Source: Rhizoclosmatium globosum
Taxonomy: Eukaryota > Chytridiomycota > Chytridiomycetes > Chytridiales > Chytriomycetaceae
Length of the DNA stretch: 64,000 nt
Reading direction: 5' to 3'
Assembly (NCBI GenBank): GCA_002104985.1
Contig: MCGO01000109.1
Span: 62,001 to 126,000, forward strand
Each line of letters starts with the position of its first letter. The first letter of the stretch is position 1. The position numbers and the translations under genes are program-made. A model generated the notes under the pieces. It was not told the DNA's origin and made no database searches. It saw nothing but the letters and a program-made list of their open reading frames with translations. Of the stretch, positions 1 through 11,845 are shown piece after piece.

Positions 1-1232
1 GCCACAACAGCGACAGCAAGTGCAGCGAATGGCTTAACACCAGCGGAGTAGAGTCCGGTGGCAGCTGGGGCCTTGTACTGAACTGGGCAGTTCTTCAATG
101 GCCAGGCAGCAGCAGAGTAGGAGTCGGAGTTTCCGAGGGATGGGAGACCCCAGTTGTCGTTCAAGGTAGCAACGATGGAGTTGTGGTCGTACTTTCCATC
201 ATGGTGGTTCCCTCGTAACAAGAAACAGCAGATCCGAGCAAGACTCCGTAAACCTGGTTGTTGGTCTTGTCACCTGGGCAGTTGTTGACAAGGTCGAGAC
301 AGGTAGAGTTGACGGCACCAATGCTGGAGTAGTGGAGGGAGTAAGCAATGTCGTTCTCGTCGAAGGTGATGTGGACAAGGGTACGACGGGAGTTCAAGTA
401 AGCAGAGTTGTTCAAGTCAACCAAGAACTTGGCCAACCACTGAGCAGAGTAGTCAATACCAGCCATTGGAGTTGGGTCGTTGGCAACAATTGGAGCAGCA
501 TCTCCTGGCCAGTCGTGGGAATCGTCGACTTGGTTTGGAACAAAGTAGACGTAGTCTGGGAAAGAATCAGCCTTGACAGCGGCAGCCCAGTCCTTCTCGG
601 AGAAAACGTGCTTGGTGCAACGGTCAACATTCTGGTTGATGGAAGTGAAGGACATGAATGGGTTGTGCTTGCGCTTGTATTCACGGTTCTTGGCACCAAC
701 GCTGGTGGAGTTAACACCCTCGAAGGTGATGAGTGGACCAGTTCCTGAACCATCGTCAGTGTAGCAGACGGTGGCGTTTCCCTGTGAGGTTTCGGTAAGT
801 ATTGTAAATCAAAACACTAGAAACACGTACTGGGTAGTTCTCAGAGTAGATTCCCCAAGAGAGACCAGCAGCCTCCAAAGAGTCGGCAATCATCTTGGAG
901 CCGTCAATGTCGTACATGTTGTCACCGTTGTCACCAGTGATCTCAGCACCAACAGTCTTTCCGTTGACGGAGTAGTTACCCTGCTTAAGACCACGGAAGG
1001 TGGATTGAGCAATGGTAGACCAGTAGTTTGGCTGGGATGGGTGGACGGTACCGTGGTAGTCGGTGAATTCAACACCAGACTTGAGGAGGGAAGCGTACTC
1101 GGAGTTACGGAGGACGTTGATGGCATCCTCGTTCTCCATGACGATGAAGATGTAGTTGTCAAAGTACTTTCCGACTGGGGCGGCAGCCATGGCAGTGGCA
1201 GCAAGGGCGAGGACAGAGGCGACAGCGACCAT
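1..1232 (-). CDS. Secreted acid phosphatase, phosphoesterase (PF04185-like) family; 3' end cut by window
   Basis: The start is the ATG at 1232, followed by a signal peptide (hydrophobic residues 3-18, ending AAA) and the mature motifs FIVMENED and HPSQPNYWSTIA typical of fungal phosphate-repressible acid phosphatases, which release phosphate outside the cell. A 49-nt GT-AG intron fits 782-830: joining it gives SENYP then GNATVCYTDD. Later family blocks are present (VNQVDDSHDWPGDA region, LVHITFDENDIAY, GVLLGSAV). At about 198-205 the frame slips: EGTT is followed by an early stop at 161, but skipping two bases (or restoring one) continues DGKYDHNSIVATLNDNWGL, the expected family ending, then a hydrophobic tail running off the window that may be a GPI signal. 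It is either a sequence indel or a young pseudogene. It diverges from the CDF gene across a 1.1-kb gap. Confidence 0.85.
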
Positions 1233-2362
1233 TTGTGTTTGCGTGAGAGATTTCTGGAGTTCCTAATGAGCAGCCGCTCTTCGTTTTTAGTTCCAGGGAG
1301 ATGGGCTTGCCGCGCGTGCTAGTTCTTGATTAAAAATCTTGGGTCTTGGCGTTCTCAAAAGTGGGTCCTCATTCGATCAACAAGCTTCGTGCGATGCTAT
1401 CTTTACGTTTTTATGTGTTATGTCAAGTTAAGCGACTTGTATATCATGGATGATAGCATCAGCTGGCAGAGTGGTGATGGAAGGTAATTTACAGAAGAGA
1501 TCCTCAACGAAAGAGCACGTTTTCACTCACCCATATCTCTCGAATGTTCATGGCAGAAGCACCTTCATCGCTTTATGCGTTCAAGTTATGAAAATTTAAT
1601 AGTTGTTTTAATCAAGTCTGCAGAAGATAATGAAGCCGCTCTAGAGGCGGCGGAATGGTCAACTTGCAAGAAAAATGTAAGAGAAAGAAGTGTCAACAAG
1701 ACTCTTTGCGTGGCCAGGGCTTTGCGTGGCCAGGGAATAGTTGAGGGTTCGGGAACAACATAAGCGTGAAGTTGAAGGCACTGCCATTTGATGAGCATAA
1801 TAGTAACTACCAAGAAAGCTTTACAACTGATTATTTTGATATGCTGTATGACAGCTTTTCTTCGTCCAACCTTTGTGCGATACTCTAGAAAGGCGCAGAA
1901 AGAGAAGTTTGGATGCCTGGAGCCTTCTGTCCCTCCACTTTTATCCTGCTCATGCCTACTATTCTAGTACTTGCCAGCTTGTATATATAAAGATTGTCTT
2001 GGAATATTCACACATAGTTTTTAATTGTGCTTTGCAGGTTGTAACGCCTTTGTTCAACTTACGACTCAGAGGCAGAGTAGATACCCATGCCAAATTCTCC
2101 CTACCTTATTGTCCCTTACTAGTTTCATCGCATTACTGATCATTCTATTCAATATGAAACGGTAGCAAGTACAGTAGAAGAGTCTACTTAAGATGTTTGT
2201 AAGCTGGACTTGCCAAGCTGTTTCCGAACGTGCGTGCATCCATCCATGATTAAAAGCGTTTCGAAATTGGGGCACACGCCTGAAAGCAACGAAATTTTTT
2301 GTGTTGGACTGTATGCCCTTTGTTTCCACCTGCAAACGAAGTCCAGCCAAGCAAATTCGTAA
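1233..2362. other. Intergenic region between divergent genes
   Basis: About 1.1 kb with no convincing gene. The small ORFs here (1575-1763, 1873-2139, 2066-2350) have no recognisable composition or motif. It holds a perfect 16-bp tandem duplication at 1704-1735. It presumably carries the promoters of the acid phosphatase (minus) and the first CDF transporter (plus). Confidence 0.6.
1704..1735. repeat. Perfect 16-bp tandem duplication
   Basis: Two adjacent identical copies of ctttgcgtggccaggg. No coding role seen. Confidence 0.9.
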
Positions 2363-3643
2363 ATGACACCTGCATCGCTTCCCCTTGTTAGAGCAGGACT
2401 TATTTGCTTTACCTTCTTTTTGGTTGAGTTGATTGCGGGGCTTTGGTGTGGATCGCTTGCTATCCTGTCAGACTCGGTTCACTTGTTTACGGATGTTATT
2501 GGATATGCTGTTGCTGTTGCTGCAGTTGAGATTGGTACTTGGCAGGCTACAAAGAGTAAGTTTTAGGCTTTCGGTTGTAATGGGGCTGTGGCTATGGAGG
2601 TTATGGCCTTATCCGTTCACCTTATTCCATAACATACTAACCTACTTCATTCTTCAGCATACACATTCGGCTTCGCACGAGTTGAGCTTATTGGAGCCCT
2701 GATCTCTCTGTTCCTGACGTGGAACCTGTGCTTCGGTCTCATTGAAGAAGCGCTCAACAGAATCCACGAACCACAGGAAATCAACGTTGTCGCCATGCTC
2801 GTTTCAGCAATCTTTGGCGTCGCTGCAAACACATTCATGGCATTCACCCTCCAAGATCCACACGATCTCCACGACGACGACAACCATCACCACCTTCACT
2901 TTGGAGCTCATGATAGCGACGGCGAAAGCGAAGACTCTATCCACCTTGAATCAAAATCTAACCCGGAAACATCGACCCTTTGCAATAGCGAGGTAGCGGA
3001 TATTGAATCTCAACAACTGCCACCCAAGAAGAAACAAAACATCAACATCCAGGCGGCGATGGTTCATATTCTTGGAGACCTTCTTGGATCCATTTCAATT
3101 TTAATCGCGGCGCTTGTGCTCGTCTTTAAACCGTCATACACTTTTGTTGACCCACTTTGCACGATCGTGTTTGCGTGCATTATCTTTGCATCGTCGATTG
3201 GTCTTGCGCAGCAGTATATTATGATTCTGATGGAAACGTGTCCTGGGGAAATTAATGTTGATCAAGTGAAGGAGGGTGTGGAAGGATTGAATGGGGTTGT
3301 TAGAGTTGAGGAATGTAAAGTGTGGAGTCTGACTCGGGGGAAGGATTGTTGTATTGTTGTTGTGGTTGTAGAAGCAAAAGTCGTTGAGAATGTAGATGTG
3401 GGGACTGAGGCAGTGAAGGAAAAGTCGGGAAGTGCGTTTATGGGGTTGGATGAGCAGCATGATTTGTATTCCTCTGAAGATGTCACGGCGACGGTTCTTG
3501 AAATGGAGGAGAGGCGGTTGGTTCAGTTCGAGGAACCACAAGGAGAAGAGAATAGGTACAATGCCATGTTATCGAAAATTCGGAATTACTTGAAACAGGA
3601 ATATGGGTTTGACGAAGTAACTGTTGAAGTTCGAGTGGCTTAG
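2363..3643 (+). CDS. Cation diffusion facilitator (zinc transporter-type), copy 1
   Basis: Two exons joined over a GT-AG intron at 2556-2657 give about 392 aa. CDF family: helix 2 carries the metal motif in SDSVHLFTDV (HxxxD) and helix 5 carries the second in MVHILGDLLGS (HxxxD), the pattern of zinc-transporting CDFs. Between helices 4 and 5 is a His/Asp-rich loop (around HDDDNHHHLHFGAHD), usual for zinc. Helix 6 is followed by the C-terminal cytoplasmic domain. The protein probably moves Zn2+ from cytosol into an organelle or out of the cell by H+ exchange. It is the upstream member of a tandem pair; the neighbour at 3973 shares sequence and intron position. The N-terminus is short, with helix 1 starting about ten residues in. 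Confidence 0.9.
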
Positions 3644-3972
3644 TGCCATGGACAGCAGGGTACACTCCTTAACTTATTGATAGATAGTTTGTATTGATTG
3701 TAATAGATTGAATTTAGTCTTATTATTTATTCTGCTTTTGATGGACGGACTCAACCCAGCCAATCAGAGACCACTGATGAACATCAGCCATGAACGACAA
3801 TGCAAAGCCAACAGCATTAAGGAATCAATTCCTCTGAAATACTCCAAATCGTTTCCTGCAGAATCAATTCCGTTCCTTTCATCAAAGTGCTCCAGCCACA
3901 AAACACGGACTACAGAATTGAAACTGAAACTGAAACTCTGTACAGAAACCATCCACACAAACCTCACCAGCC
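3644..3972. other. Spacer between tandem CDF genes
   Basis: 329 bases. No gene; holds the 3' end of copy 1 and promoter/5' leader of copy 2. No repeat or motif stands out. Confidence 0.5.
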
Positions 3973-5240
3973 ATGATACCCAACACCTTTGCATCACTCA
4001 GCCTAACTCCGAAATCAAAGCCACTTGCTCGAGCAGGCCTCATCTGTTTCACCTTCTTCCTGATACAGCTGGCAACAGGACTGTTCTGCCACTCCCTGGC
4101 GATCCTCTCGGACTCTGTGCATCTCTTCACGGATGTAATTGGATACTGTGTTGCAGTCGCTGCAGTTGAGATTGGAGGGACTTGGGGGCCTACTTCAAGT
4201 ATGTGCAACACCTCCCCTTGTCATCAACCACCCTTGTCATTAACTCTGCACATTTCAGCGTATACATTCGGATTCGCAAGAGTAGAGCTTATTGGTGCTT
4301 TAATATCTCTGTTTCTGACTTGGAACCTGTGTTTTGGGTTGATTGAGGAAGCATTGAACCGATTCCATGAGCCCCAGGAAATCAATGTCGTTGCAATGCT
4401 TGTATCCGCGATATTCGGCGTCGCTGCGAATACGTTTATGGCGTTTACATTACAAGATCCTCACGACGTGCTTGCTGTCGGTGAAAACCACCATCATCAC
4501 CATCACCACCATATATCCGATGACGACGACACCTGCGAAAAGGGAACTTCATCACTCCACTCAAGCACATCTTCCCTCATCCCCGCCGCACCCACCTCCC
4601 AAACCCCACCTCTCACCAATACCACTTCAACACAACAACAACCTCGCCAAAACATAAACATCCAAGCCGCGCTTATCCACATCCTCGGAGACATCCTCGG
4701 CTCCCTCTCGATCCTCCTTGCATCCCTCATCCTCCTCTTCAAACCCACATACACATTCGTAGACCCCCTGTGCACGATCCTCTTCGCCTGTATCATATTC
4801 GCGTCGTCTGTCGGGCTTGCAAGGGAGTATGTGTTGATACTGATGGAGACGTGTCCGGAGGGGGTGAAGGTTGGGGATGTGAGGGGTGGGGTTTTGGAGG
4901 CGGTTGAAGGGGTTGTGAGGGTGGAGGAGTGTCGGGTTTGGAGTTTGACTAGAGGGGTTGAGTGTTGTGTTTTGGTTGTTGTTGTGCGGGAGGATGCGGT
5001 TTTGGAGGGGGTGAAAGGGGGAGGGGGAGGGAGGTGAAAGGGGGGAGTGCGTTTATGGGGTTGGATGGGGAGCAGTATTCGTCGGAGGATGTTACGACTG
5101 TTGTTGAGATGGAGGAAAGGGATGAGTTGATTGATGGGGGTGAAGAGCGGGGGCATAATGCTTTGGTTGCGAGGATTCGAGAATACTTAAGCAGGGAGTT
5201 CGGGTTTCATCAAGTTACCATCGAAATACGGTTGCAATAA
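3973..5240 (+). CDS. Cation diffusion facilitator (zinc transporter-type), copy 2, with frame break
   Basis: Tandem paralog of the gene at 2363, starting at the ATG in 3973. A 60-nt intron at 4199-4258 is in frame and stop-free, so it can be mistaken for coding; its position matches copy 1. The HxxxD motifs (SDSVHLFTDV; LIHILGDILGS) and a loop with eight consecutive His (around 4488-4511) followed by Asp residues are intact. Near the end the frame runs into TGA at 5035-5037 inside G-rich sequence, while the true tail (SAFMGLDGEQYSSED ... VTIEIRLQ, ending 5240), clearly matching copy 1, lies in the next frame. One added base in the G runs at about 5010-5035 repairs it and also gives the same spacing as copy 1. 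A 23-nt GT...AG segment could also be removed in frame, but this leaves the domain eight residues shorter. Confidence 0.85.
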
Positions 5241-5725
5241 AGTGCTTATCCTTAGTGTATCGAATGTTGAACATAAGCCTCTTACTGTATCACTCAGGCA
5301 CTCAAAATGGACAGTCTTCAATAAAAGGTTAAACTCATCAGATGTACATCTAAAAAGCTAAATATTTATTCCGTCCACTACAAAACACGGGCACTCAAAA
5401 ATAACATTCCATGAAACAGAAAGGGCTATCTACAATGAAGTTAAAAGTTACAAAGGGGAGGTACAGAGACGTTGTGACTCTGGCCAATAAGAAAATGGAT
5501 AAGAGAAGTGGGGGATAAAGATTTCTAGAGAACTGCGAGAAGAATGGGGGCAGAGTTGAATAATTGACTAGAGGGGAGGAGAAGAGATGGAGAGAGCGAG
5601 AGAGAAGACGGAGGAGAAGAAGGGAATAGATAACATATGTACAGAACAAAAAACAAAAAGACTAAAATAATGGCTGGTGGAGGTGGTGCACTGATAGACA
5701 CTTCAAATTTGAAATCAAGTGGACA
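5241..5725. other. Intergenic region between convergent genes
   Basis: About 485 bases holding the 3' ends of CDF copy 2 and the homeodomain gene. Purine-rich (gagaga/gaagga) stretch at about 5570-5625; nothing else recognised. Confidence 0.5.
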
Positions 5726-6746
5726 TCAAATACGTCTTCTTCGGGCATTAATAAACCAGTTGTTGACTTGCTTCAATTCCAATCCGCATTCAGCAGCAAG
5801 AAGTCTCTTGACATCAATAGATGGGTACGGGTCATGTCTGTTACTGTCAAGCCAAGCTGTGAGAACATCAAGGACCTCTGGAGTAAAGTTTGCACGGGGT
5901 TTCGAGGACGCGTGGTTTGGAACTGGTGGAGAGAGAGAAGAAGTGCGTGTGGAAGCAGTTGAGTGGCGACGAGAGTGGGTGGTACTTGTCACGGGAGACG
6001 GAGGCTGTTGCTTTTGAGATGGCAGTTGGTGGAGGAGGGTGGTAGTAGGACTGCTAACAGCAAGAGTTAGTATTGAATGCATAGTAGGTACTCGGTTGAA
6101 GGCAAGGGGTAGGGGTATCAAGGTTCAGAATGCTGTCATTCTGTGTACAAGCAAGGCAACCCCTGATTCACCACCACCACTGCCACCAGCCACCAACCAA
6201 TTGAAACACACCCACAACATACCTTGTAAACAGCTGAACCTGTGGCGCAAATCCCTGACACGGCACTTGAGACGGAGAGTGAGAGTGAGACGGAAGAGTG
6301 AGTGGCACCACACCACCACTCGTTCCCGTTCTCGCTGACGGACTCGTCGCAAGCACAACAACCGAGGCCGATCTCGCACGACGCGTGGCAGTGTTCGAAT
6401 TCGAGTAGTTTGATCGTTGTTGTTGTTGATCCAAATGGCCAATTGAATGCCGCTTTCGATTCACAAACGAACTTGGATAAAGCGAGACTGGCGAAAAGGC
6501 AGTCACTGGAACTGGAACGGGTGCCATTTCAATGTCGTCTTCGTCTTCGTCGTCGTCGTTGTCGTTGTCTTCGCAGTCTGTCTCGCTGTCAAAGGAGTCC
6601 AGTGTCAAGAGTGGCGAACTTGGCGAAGGCGAAGGCAAAGGAGAACTGGCTGTAGTACTAGTAGGTGTGGTGGCACTAGTACTAGTAGATGCACTCGCAG
6701 AAAGCACTTCGCAGGCAACAAGGGCAAGGGTGTCAAGTGGTGTCAT
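5726..6746 (-). CDS. TALE-class homeodomain transcription factor
   Basis: Two exons. An intron at 6054-6222 (GTATGT ... ATACTAAC ... TTAG) joins the N-terminal exon in frame to the homeodomain exon; total about 283 aa. The homeodomain is at the extreme C-terminus: ANFTPEVLDVLTAWL (helix 1), the TALE loop with PYP, and recognition helix VNNWFINARRR with Ile at position 50, then only RI before the stop. The N-terminal exon is low-complexity, rich in Ser/Thr, with an acidic run (NDNDDDEDEDD), fitting an activation region. Start choice: the ATG at 6746 has G at -3 and opens MTPLDTLALVACEVL; another in-frame ATG lies at 6833, and the frame is open up to 6866 but with no ATG there. Nuclear DNA-binding role inferred from the family. 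Confidence 0.88.
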
Positions 6747-7045
6747 GACAGCGGGTGATTGATTTGGTTTTTGACGTGTGTTTTTTTGTTGCTCACGAAA
6801 GAAAAGAGAGTGGCAAAGCAATGAATGTGCCATCAAGTGCTTGGCTCTCCTCCCTCTTTTTCTCAACCCGCCCCACGTGGCCTAAAACCAAAAGTGTGCC
6901 TTCCGTAACCCTGGCGTAATACGTAAACTTGTTCACTATGACACGTACGTGTCATGCTGTCAAATCAAAATACTTCAAAAATCTATAACTATACAGTTCA
7001 TTCAATTTTGACAGCAAACGGTTAAAAACACTTAACCTCCTAACT

Positions 7046-10000
7046 TTAGCCAGTCCACCCTCCACTCTGGTAGAGTGAAACAAAGGCTTTGCGTGCTCTT
7101 TGGTACGCTACTGTTTGAGTCGTCAATACTATTGGCCATCCACCTGTCCAAGTTGGCACAGGGTCCAGTACAACTCCATTCTGTAGTCGAAGTGGGTATG
7201 GTGGTCCAGTTACTTCTGTTGTTGTACTGGATCCTCCTGCTCCTGAAGGTGAAGTTGAAGTTGAAGAAGAAGTGGTTGGTGGTGGTGTTGAAAATAGGGC
7301 AGAGTTGGGACGTGAAGTATTAAGAGAAGAGACAGGACGTGCCGTTGGTACTGGTGTAGAACTGCTTGGACGCTCTAAAACCATCGTGTCGGCAATTCTT
7401 TGAGACTGCGGTTGTGGTTGCGGTTGAGGTTGCTGCTGTTGGCGGGAAGGAGATTGTTGGTAGGAAGGTTGTTGATGGGAGGGAGGAGGTTGAGAATATC
7501 GATTCGCGTTTGACGAAGGAGGTGCAGCAGGTGTGTAAGGCGCAGGAGTTGGCATATGGTTGTAGTTTGTAGCAGAAGAATATCCAGATGTATATTGTGC
7601 GTATGGACTTGGTGTTGTGTATGAGCCAGCATAACTCGACGGAGCTGGAGCTGGTGCAGCACCAGGCATTCGTTGCAAGTAATACTGGTTGTTGTAAATC
7701 ACATACTGCATCCCAGGTGGGGCCGGTGCAAGTCCAATCGCTGCAGCCTGCTGCGCGGGAATTGGGAACATTTGTTGATGAATGGCTCCAACTCCACCAG
7801 GCCCCACAGAATTAGAATGCGTGTATCCACCCGCAGAATACCCACCTGTCCCTGCTGTTACATCAGTAACATGATTCACAACAGGCTGTGGCGGTGGAGT
7901 TCCAATCATCGAAACAGGTCTTGCGGTTCGTCCATCCTGCGTGTACGTGCTTCCTCCAGACCCATTCCTTCCCAACCCACTTTGATACACTCCTCCACCA
8001 ACACTATTCGTACTATGGACCGAAACCGGCCTTCCTCCACCACTATTCGTACTATGCACAGACGCCGGTCTCCCACCACCACCACTTCCACTCAACCTAT
8101 TCCCCACACCACCACCTCCACCGTCACCGCCACTACCACCACCGAAACCACCAACCCCATACCCAGGATAACTATCTGGCGTAACAAGCTCCATAACAAT
8201 CCGTTCAGTCGTAACTTCAACACTCCCACTCGCCCTCAAATCCGCTTCCAACACTCTCCGCGGGAAGTGTGGGAACATGTCGACGAGGGACTCGACTTGT
8301 GCGTCGAAGCCGACGTAGAGCGAGGACACGCCGATGAGGGTGTCGACTTGGGTTTGGGGTGGGTTTTGGGGGCGAGGTTGGGGTTGTGGGGCTGGGTGGG
8401 TGTAGGATGGGGGTGGGCCTGTGATTGGAGGGGTTGTGGAGGTGGAGTGGTGGGAATGGTGGGAATGAGTGGATTGGATGCTTGGAACTGGGGAGGTTGC
8501 GCGAAGGGAGGATGGGGTTGTCATTCGGATCAAGTCTTCTTGTAATCGTCTCGCTTCTTCTTCTTGTGCTTCTCTTCGTCGAGATTCTTCCTCTTCAGCG
8601 CGTGCTTGTTCATCACGGACTCGTTGTTGCATGGCTTGTTCCTCTTCCTCTCGCGCGCGTTGTTCTTCTTGTTCACGCGCTGCTGCTTCTTTTGCAAGGC
8701 GGGCCGCTTCTTCTTCGCGTTTTCGGGCTTCTTCTTCCTCGCGACGTTGTTTCTCGCGTGCAGCGCGTTGTTCCTGTGCGTAGGTGGGTTGTATGGCTGC
8801 TGCTTCGACTTCCGCAACGACAGGAGCCAAAGATGCTGCTTCCTGCTCGGGCGAGAACACAGCGACAGGAGCATGGGCGCGGCTCTCTGTCCGTGGAAGG
8901 ATTGGTACGAATCCTTCAAGCACAACTCCTGCTTCAGCAGGGGGGCCAGCTGGAGACGCTGTTGTCTTTTTGAGGTCTGCTGAAACGGCAGCGAGGTGTT
9001 CGAGGGTTGGTGGAGATGGGTAAGATGTCGTTGTCGCATTAAAAGCGAGGGGAGTTGGAGTGTATGGCTGGGCGGTGAGGTTCGCCGTTTGTTGTGGAGT
9101 TGTAAGGGAAGGAGGCGGCCCATACGGAGATGGAGAGGAAGAATATGTGCTTGTGATGGATGGAGTATGGCCTTCATATGGCTTGGCTGTAAATGTGCCT
9201 GTCGATGAAGCCGGGTAAACTGTACGGGGAGGTGGACGAGGATAATCTGATTTCAGTGGGACTGTCGGTGGAGTGGATTCACTTGAAACGTTCAGCGATT
9301 CTGTAGAGACTGATTCATACATTCCTCCAGTGATGATTGGGACGGACATGGCTGATGTCAGCGGGTATGGGTTCAGAGGCTGCTGTGTTGTCAAATTCGG
9401 GTTGGAAGCAGTTGCAGGGTTTCCATCGCCTCCACGAGAAATGATAATGGGAGCTTCCAATACATTCAAAGGAACAGCCGAACCTGACCCGAAATCAATC
9501 ATCGCATCCATCAGCTCTTTTGCAGACAACATGTGTGTGGAACCTTATTACCAATCCATAATTAAAACCAAAACCCTTCCAGAAAAACAACTTACCAACA
9601 TAAACATCCCTCTCCGCCTTAACCCCTCAACATACGCCGCACGCACTTCCGCATATGACAACCCACCAAGCACGATAACAACAGTCCGTGGCCCATTCTC
9701 TCTATAATCTCCACCCAAATCCCCCGGCGCCTTTGAACGAGCGCGACCCCATTTCGGACGGAACGATGTTTCCTGAAAATCAAGAACAACACCTTCACCT
9801 GCGCGAACCGCCCCATTGGGAGCCATCAAATCCCCACGACGAATCGTTTGGTTCATGTTCCGCGCGATGGTGGGAGTAACCACGGACGCGCCTTTGACAG
9901 TTCGGAATACAGCGGGGTTCAGTTTTTTGGTGAGGTGGTCGTTTAGGAGAGAACCGAGTTTTGGTTGGTATCTGTCGTAGTGGCTGTCTCCCACCTCTGA

Positions 10001-11799
10001 ATTGGTTTGTTGTTGTCCACCAAACAGTTTACGGATGTTCCAGTTACTGGTCACTTGCGTTGGTTGATCAGATGAGACAGTAGGTGCTTCAGAAGGATCA
10101 ACGCCAAAGAATTTGAGGCCTTTGAAGAGCGGTTGAGGGGCGTCTTGTAAGTCTGCGGATCGTAGGAGGTCTTCAAAGTCGTCTGAGGTGACTTGTCCGT
10201 AACTGAGAAGGAAGAGGAGGAGTAATCGGAGCTTGTCTTCTTCATTGTCCAGCAGCTCGCGTAAACTCTCGAGCACCTCTTTGACTTTTGCAATCATTTT
10301 TTTACGACTTAGAGCGACGCCGTCGACACCGCGACCTCCGACGGCAAGGTCTTGTTCTACTTGAACAACCTCCATCAGATTACGCGCTCTTTGGACGATA
10401 TCAACGATTTCAGTGAGGAGACGCTCAACGGCCGAGACTTGTGGCTTTTGAGCAAGAATTTCATTGACTTGATACACCTTGTCACGCAAGTCCGCAATCC
10501 CAACTGCAACTGAAGACTCTGACTCTTTGAGTTGTTTGATGTGAGATTTGATGTATTCGATTGCTTGGACAATGAACATGTGTCGGAGAGAGTTCTGTGA
10601 TAAAGTCAGTCTGTTTCGAATACATAGTTCAAAAGAATGAGTACATACAAACAGTGGAGAGGATTCGTCCAAGACAGGATATTCATTCACTCCATCTAGT
10701 TTAAACACCAAACTCTTGATTCCCTGGCTTTCTTGCACCATCGCTTCAATATGACACAAATCATGGGCAGCAGCTTGGAAAGACAGAGTGTGTACGAGAG
10801 GAGTCACCAAATCGTAAGCACGATCCACAACAATGACAGTTGCAGCCCCCAAATGATCATGCGCAGTCGGAGCAGGATAATTCGGGTTTGATTCCTTGTA
10901 ATAGTCCATTTCGAGTTTGAGTTTGTGAGCAAAACGAGCTGAGAGTGTTTTTTGTGTGTCGTTTGGGTCATGGTATCGGATGATTGGATCAATATTCATG
11001 GCACAGAGGATTGACCGGAACTATAGAGAGTGAGACGGGGAATAAAGGTATTAGAGAGGTATGCAAACCTTTTTGGCAAAGTTTGAAATGTGGGCATCGA
11101 GTTCCTGATGTGATGAACTGGCATATAGATCCACTAATGCATCTGGTTCATTAGTAATAAACACTCTCGATTCCAGCGCTAAGCGAAGCAAGGGTTAGCA
11201 GCGTTGATGGATATGGAATAGTTTCTTACGGGACCACTCAATGTTTGCCATTTCCACAAAGCACTTCACATAGCCTTGTGGTAATTTGTCTGAGACATAG
11301 TTGAATACATCATCAGATGCTGTTGCGATGAGATGCTATTAGTGATGGAAGCGAACTCCAATCAACCAGTCTCCACCTTGCGAAGTCACAAATATGTAAG
11401 CGCTCGTATACAGTTTCCTAGCTGCATCTTCCACAATCTTCTGGGCCACATCCATTCCTGGCGACACAAAGTAGACGACGGGAGCATCTTTTTGGTTTCT
11501 GTTCGCAAACAACGGCTGCTTCTCTGTCCTTTGAATCAGCGATTGAACTAGTACCACTAAAAAACAAGTAACAAACCTCTAATTCCGAGGCCCATGAGTT
11601 CAGTCAAAGAGCAGTTGCTCTCGAGAAGGATCGCATCGGCAGCTTCGTCAACCAAGAGAACACTTGTTGCGTACGGGATTGCCTTCTTCCGCAGCTCATC
11701 AAAGATACCTGTTGAATTGATTGGTTACTTTAACAGGAAGGTAAGGTGGAGCTTACTCTGTCGCACTAGGTCCTTTAGCGACACTGGAAGTGCTGCCAT
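7046..11799 (-). CDS. Sec1/Munc18 (SM) family protein with a long coiled-coil and CUE-domain tail
   Basis: SM proteins bind syntaxin SNAREs and drive vesicle fusion; this one looks like the plasma-membrane Sec1 type. Proposed exons (minus): 11757-11799, 11577-11708, 11377-11556, 11230-11319, 11069-11178, 10649-11020, 9596-10594, 7046-9543. They read MAALPVSLKDLVRQ, then PVVYFVSPG, AYIFVTS, the block DPIIRYHDPNDTQKTL, the SM core TVIVVDRAYDLVTPLVHTL and NSLRHMFIV, and near the end RTVVIVLGGLSYAEVRAAYV. The last SM strand, GSTHMLSAKELMDAM, equivalent to the GSTHILTP block of Munc18, opens the 828-codon ORF at 9543-7046. That ORF continues with proline/serine-rich sequence, an RE/EE-rich coiled coil (ORF residues about 252-336) and a CUE-like domain (about 415-450: MFPHFP ... 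SVEVTTERIV). The exon 7-8 junction is one base short of being in frame. The tiny second intron is also uncertain (11557-11576 or 11548-11576). Confidence 0.75.
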
Positions 11800-11845
11800 C
11801 AATTACAATGTTTTTTAGTTGAAGTTAGCAAACCATTCTTCTCTT
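11800..11845. promoter_or_regulatory. 46-bp gap between divergent start codons
   Basis: Only 46 bases separate the ATG of the SM-family gene (minus) from the ATG of the Crinkler-like gene (plus), so both promoters must share or overlap this stretch and the two 5' leaders. No TATA-like box is clear. Inference from the two start choices. Confidence 0.4.

Noticed and set aside
332..1322. Long plus-strand ORFs over the acid phosphatase gene
   Set aside because: They are antisense shadows; the minus strand has the signal peptide, family motifs and a good intron.
6747..6866. N-terminal extension of the homeodomain protein up to 6866
   Set aside because: 6866 is a TTG, and the stretch looks like untranslated leader; 6746 has a better context and a plausible start.
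7046..9532. 828-codon ORF as an independent gene starting at the ATG in 9532
   Set aside because: Its first residues complete the SM-family C-terminal block, so it is more likely an exon of the upstream SM gene.
9548..10999. SM gene as a Vps33 or Sly1 ortholog
   Set aside because: The GSTH block and the DPIIRY segment fit the Sec1/Munc18-1 type better, though the subfamily is not proven.
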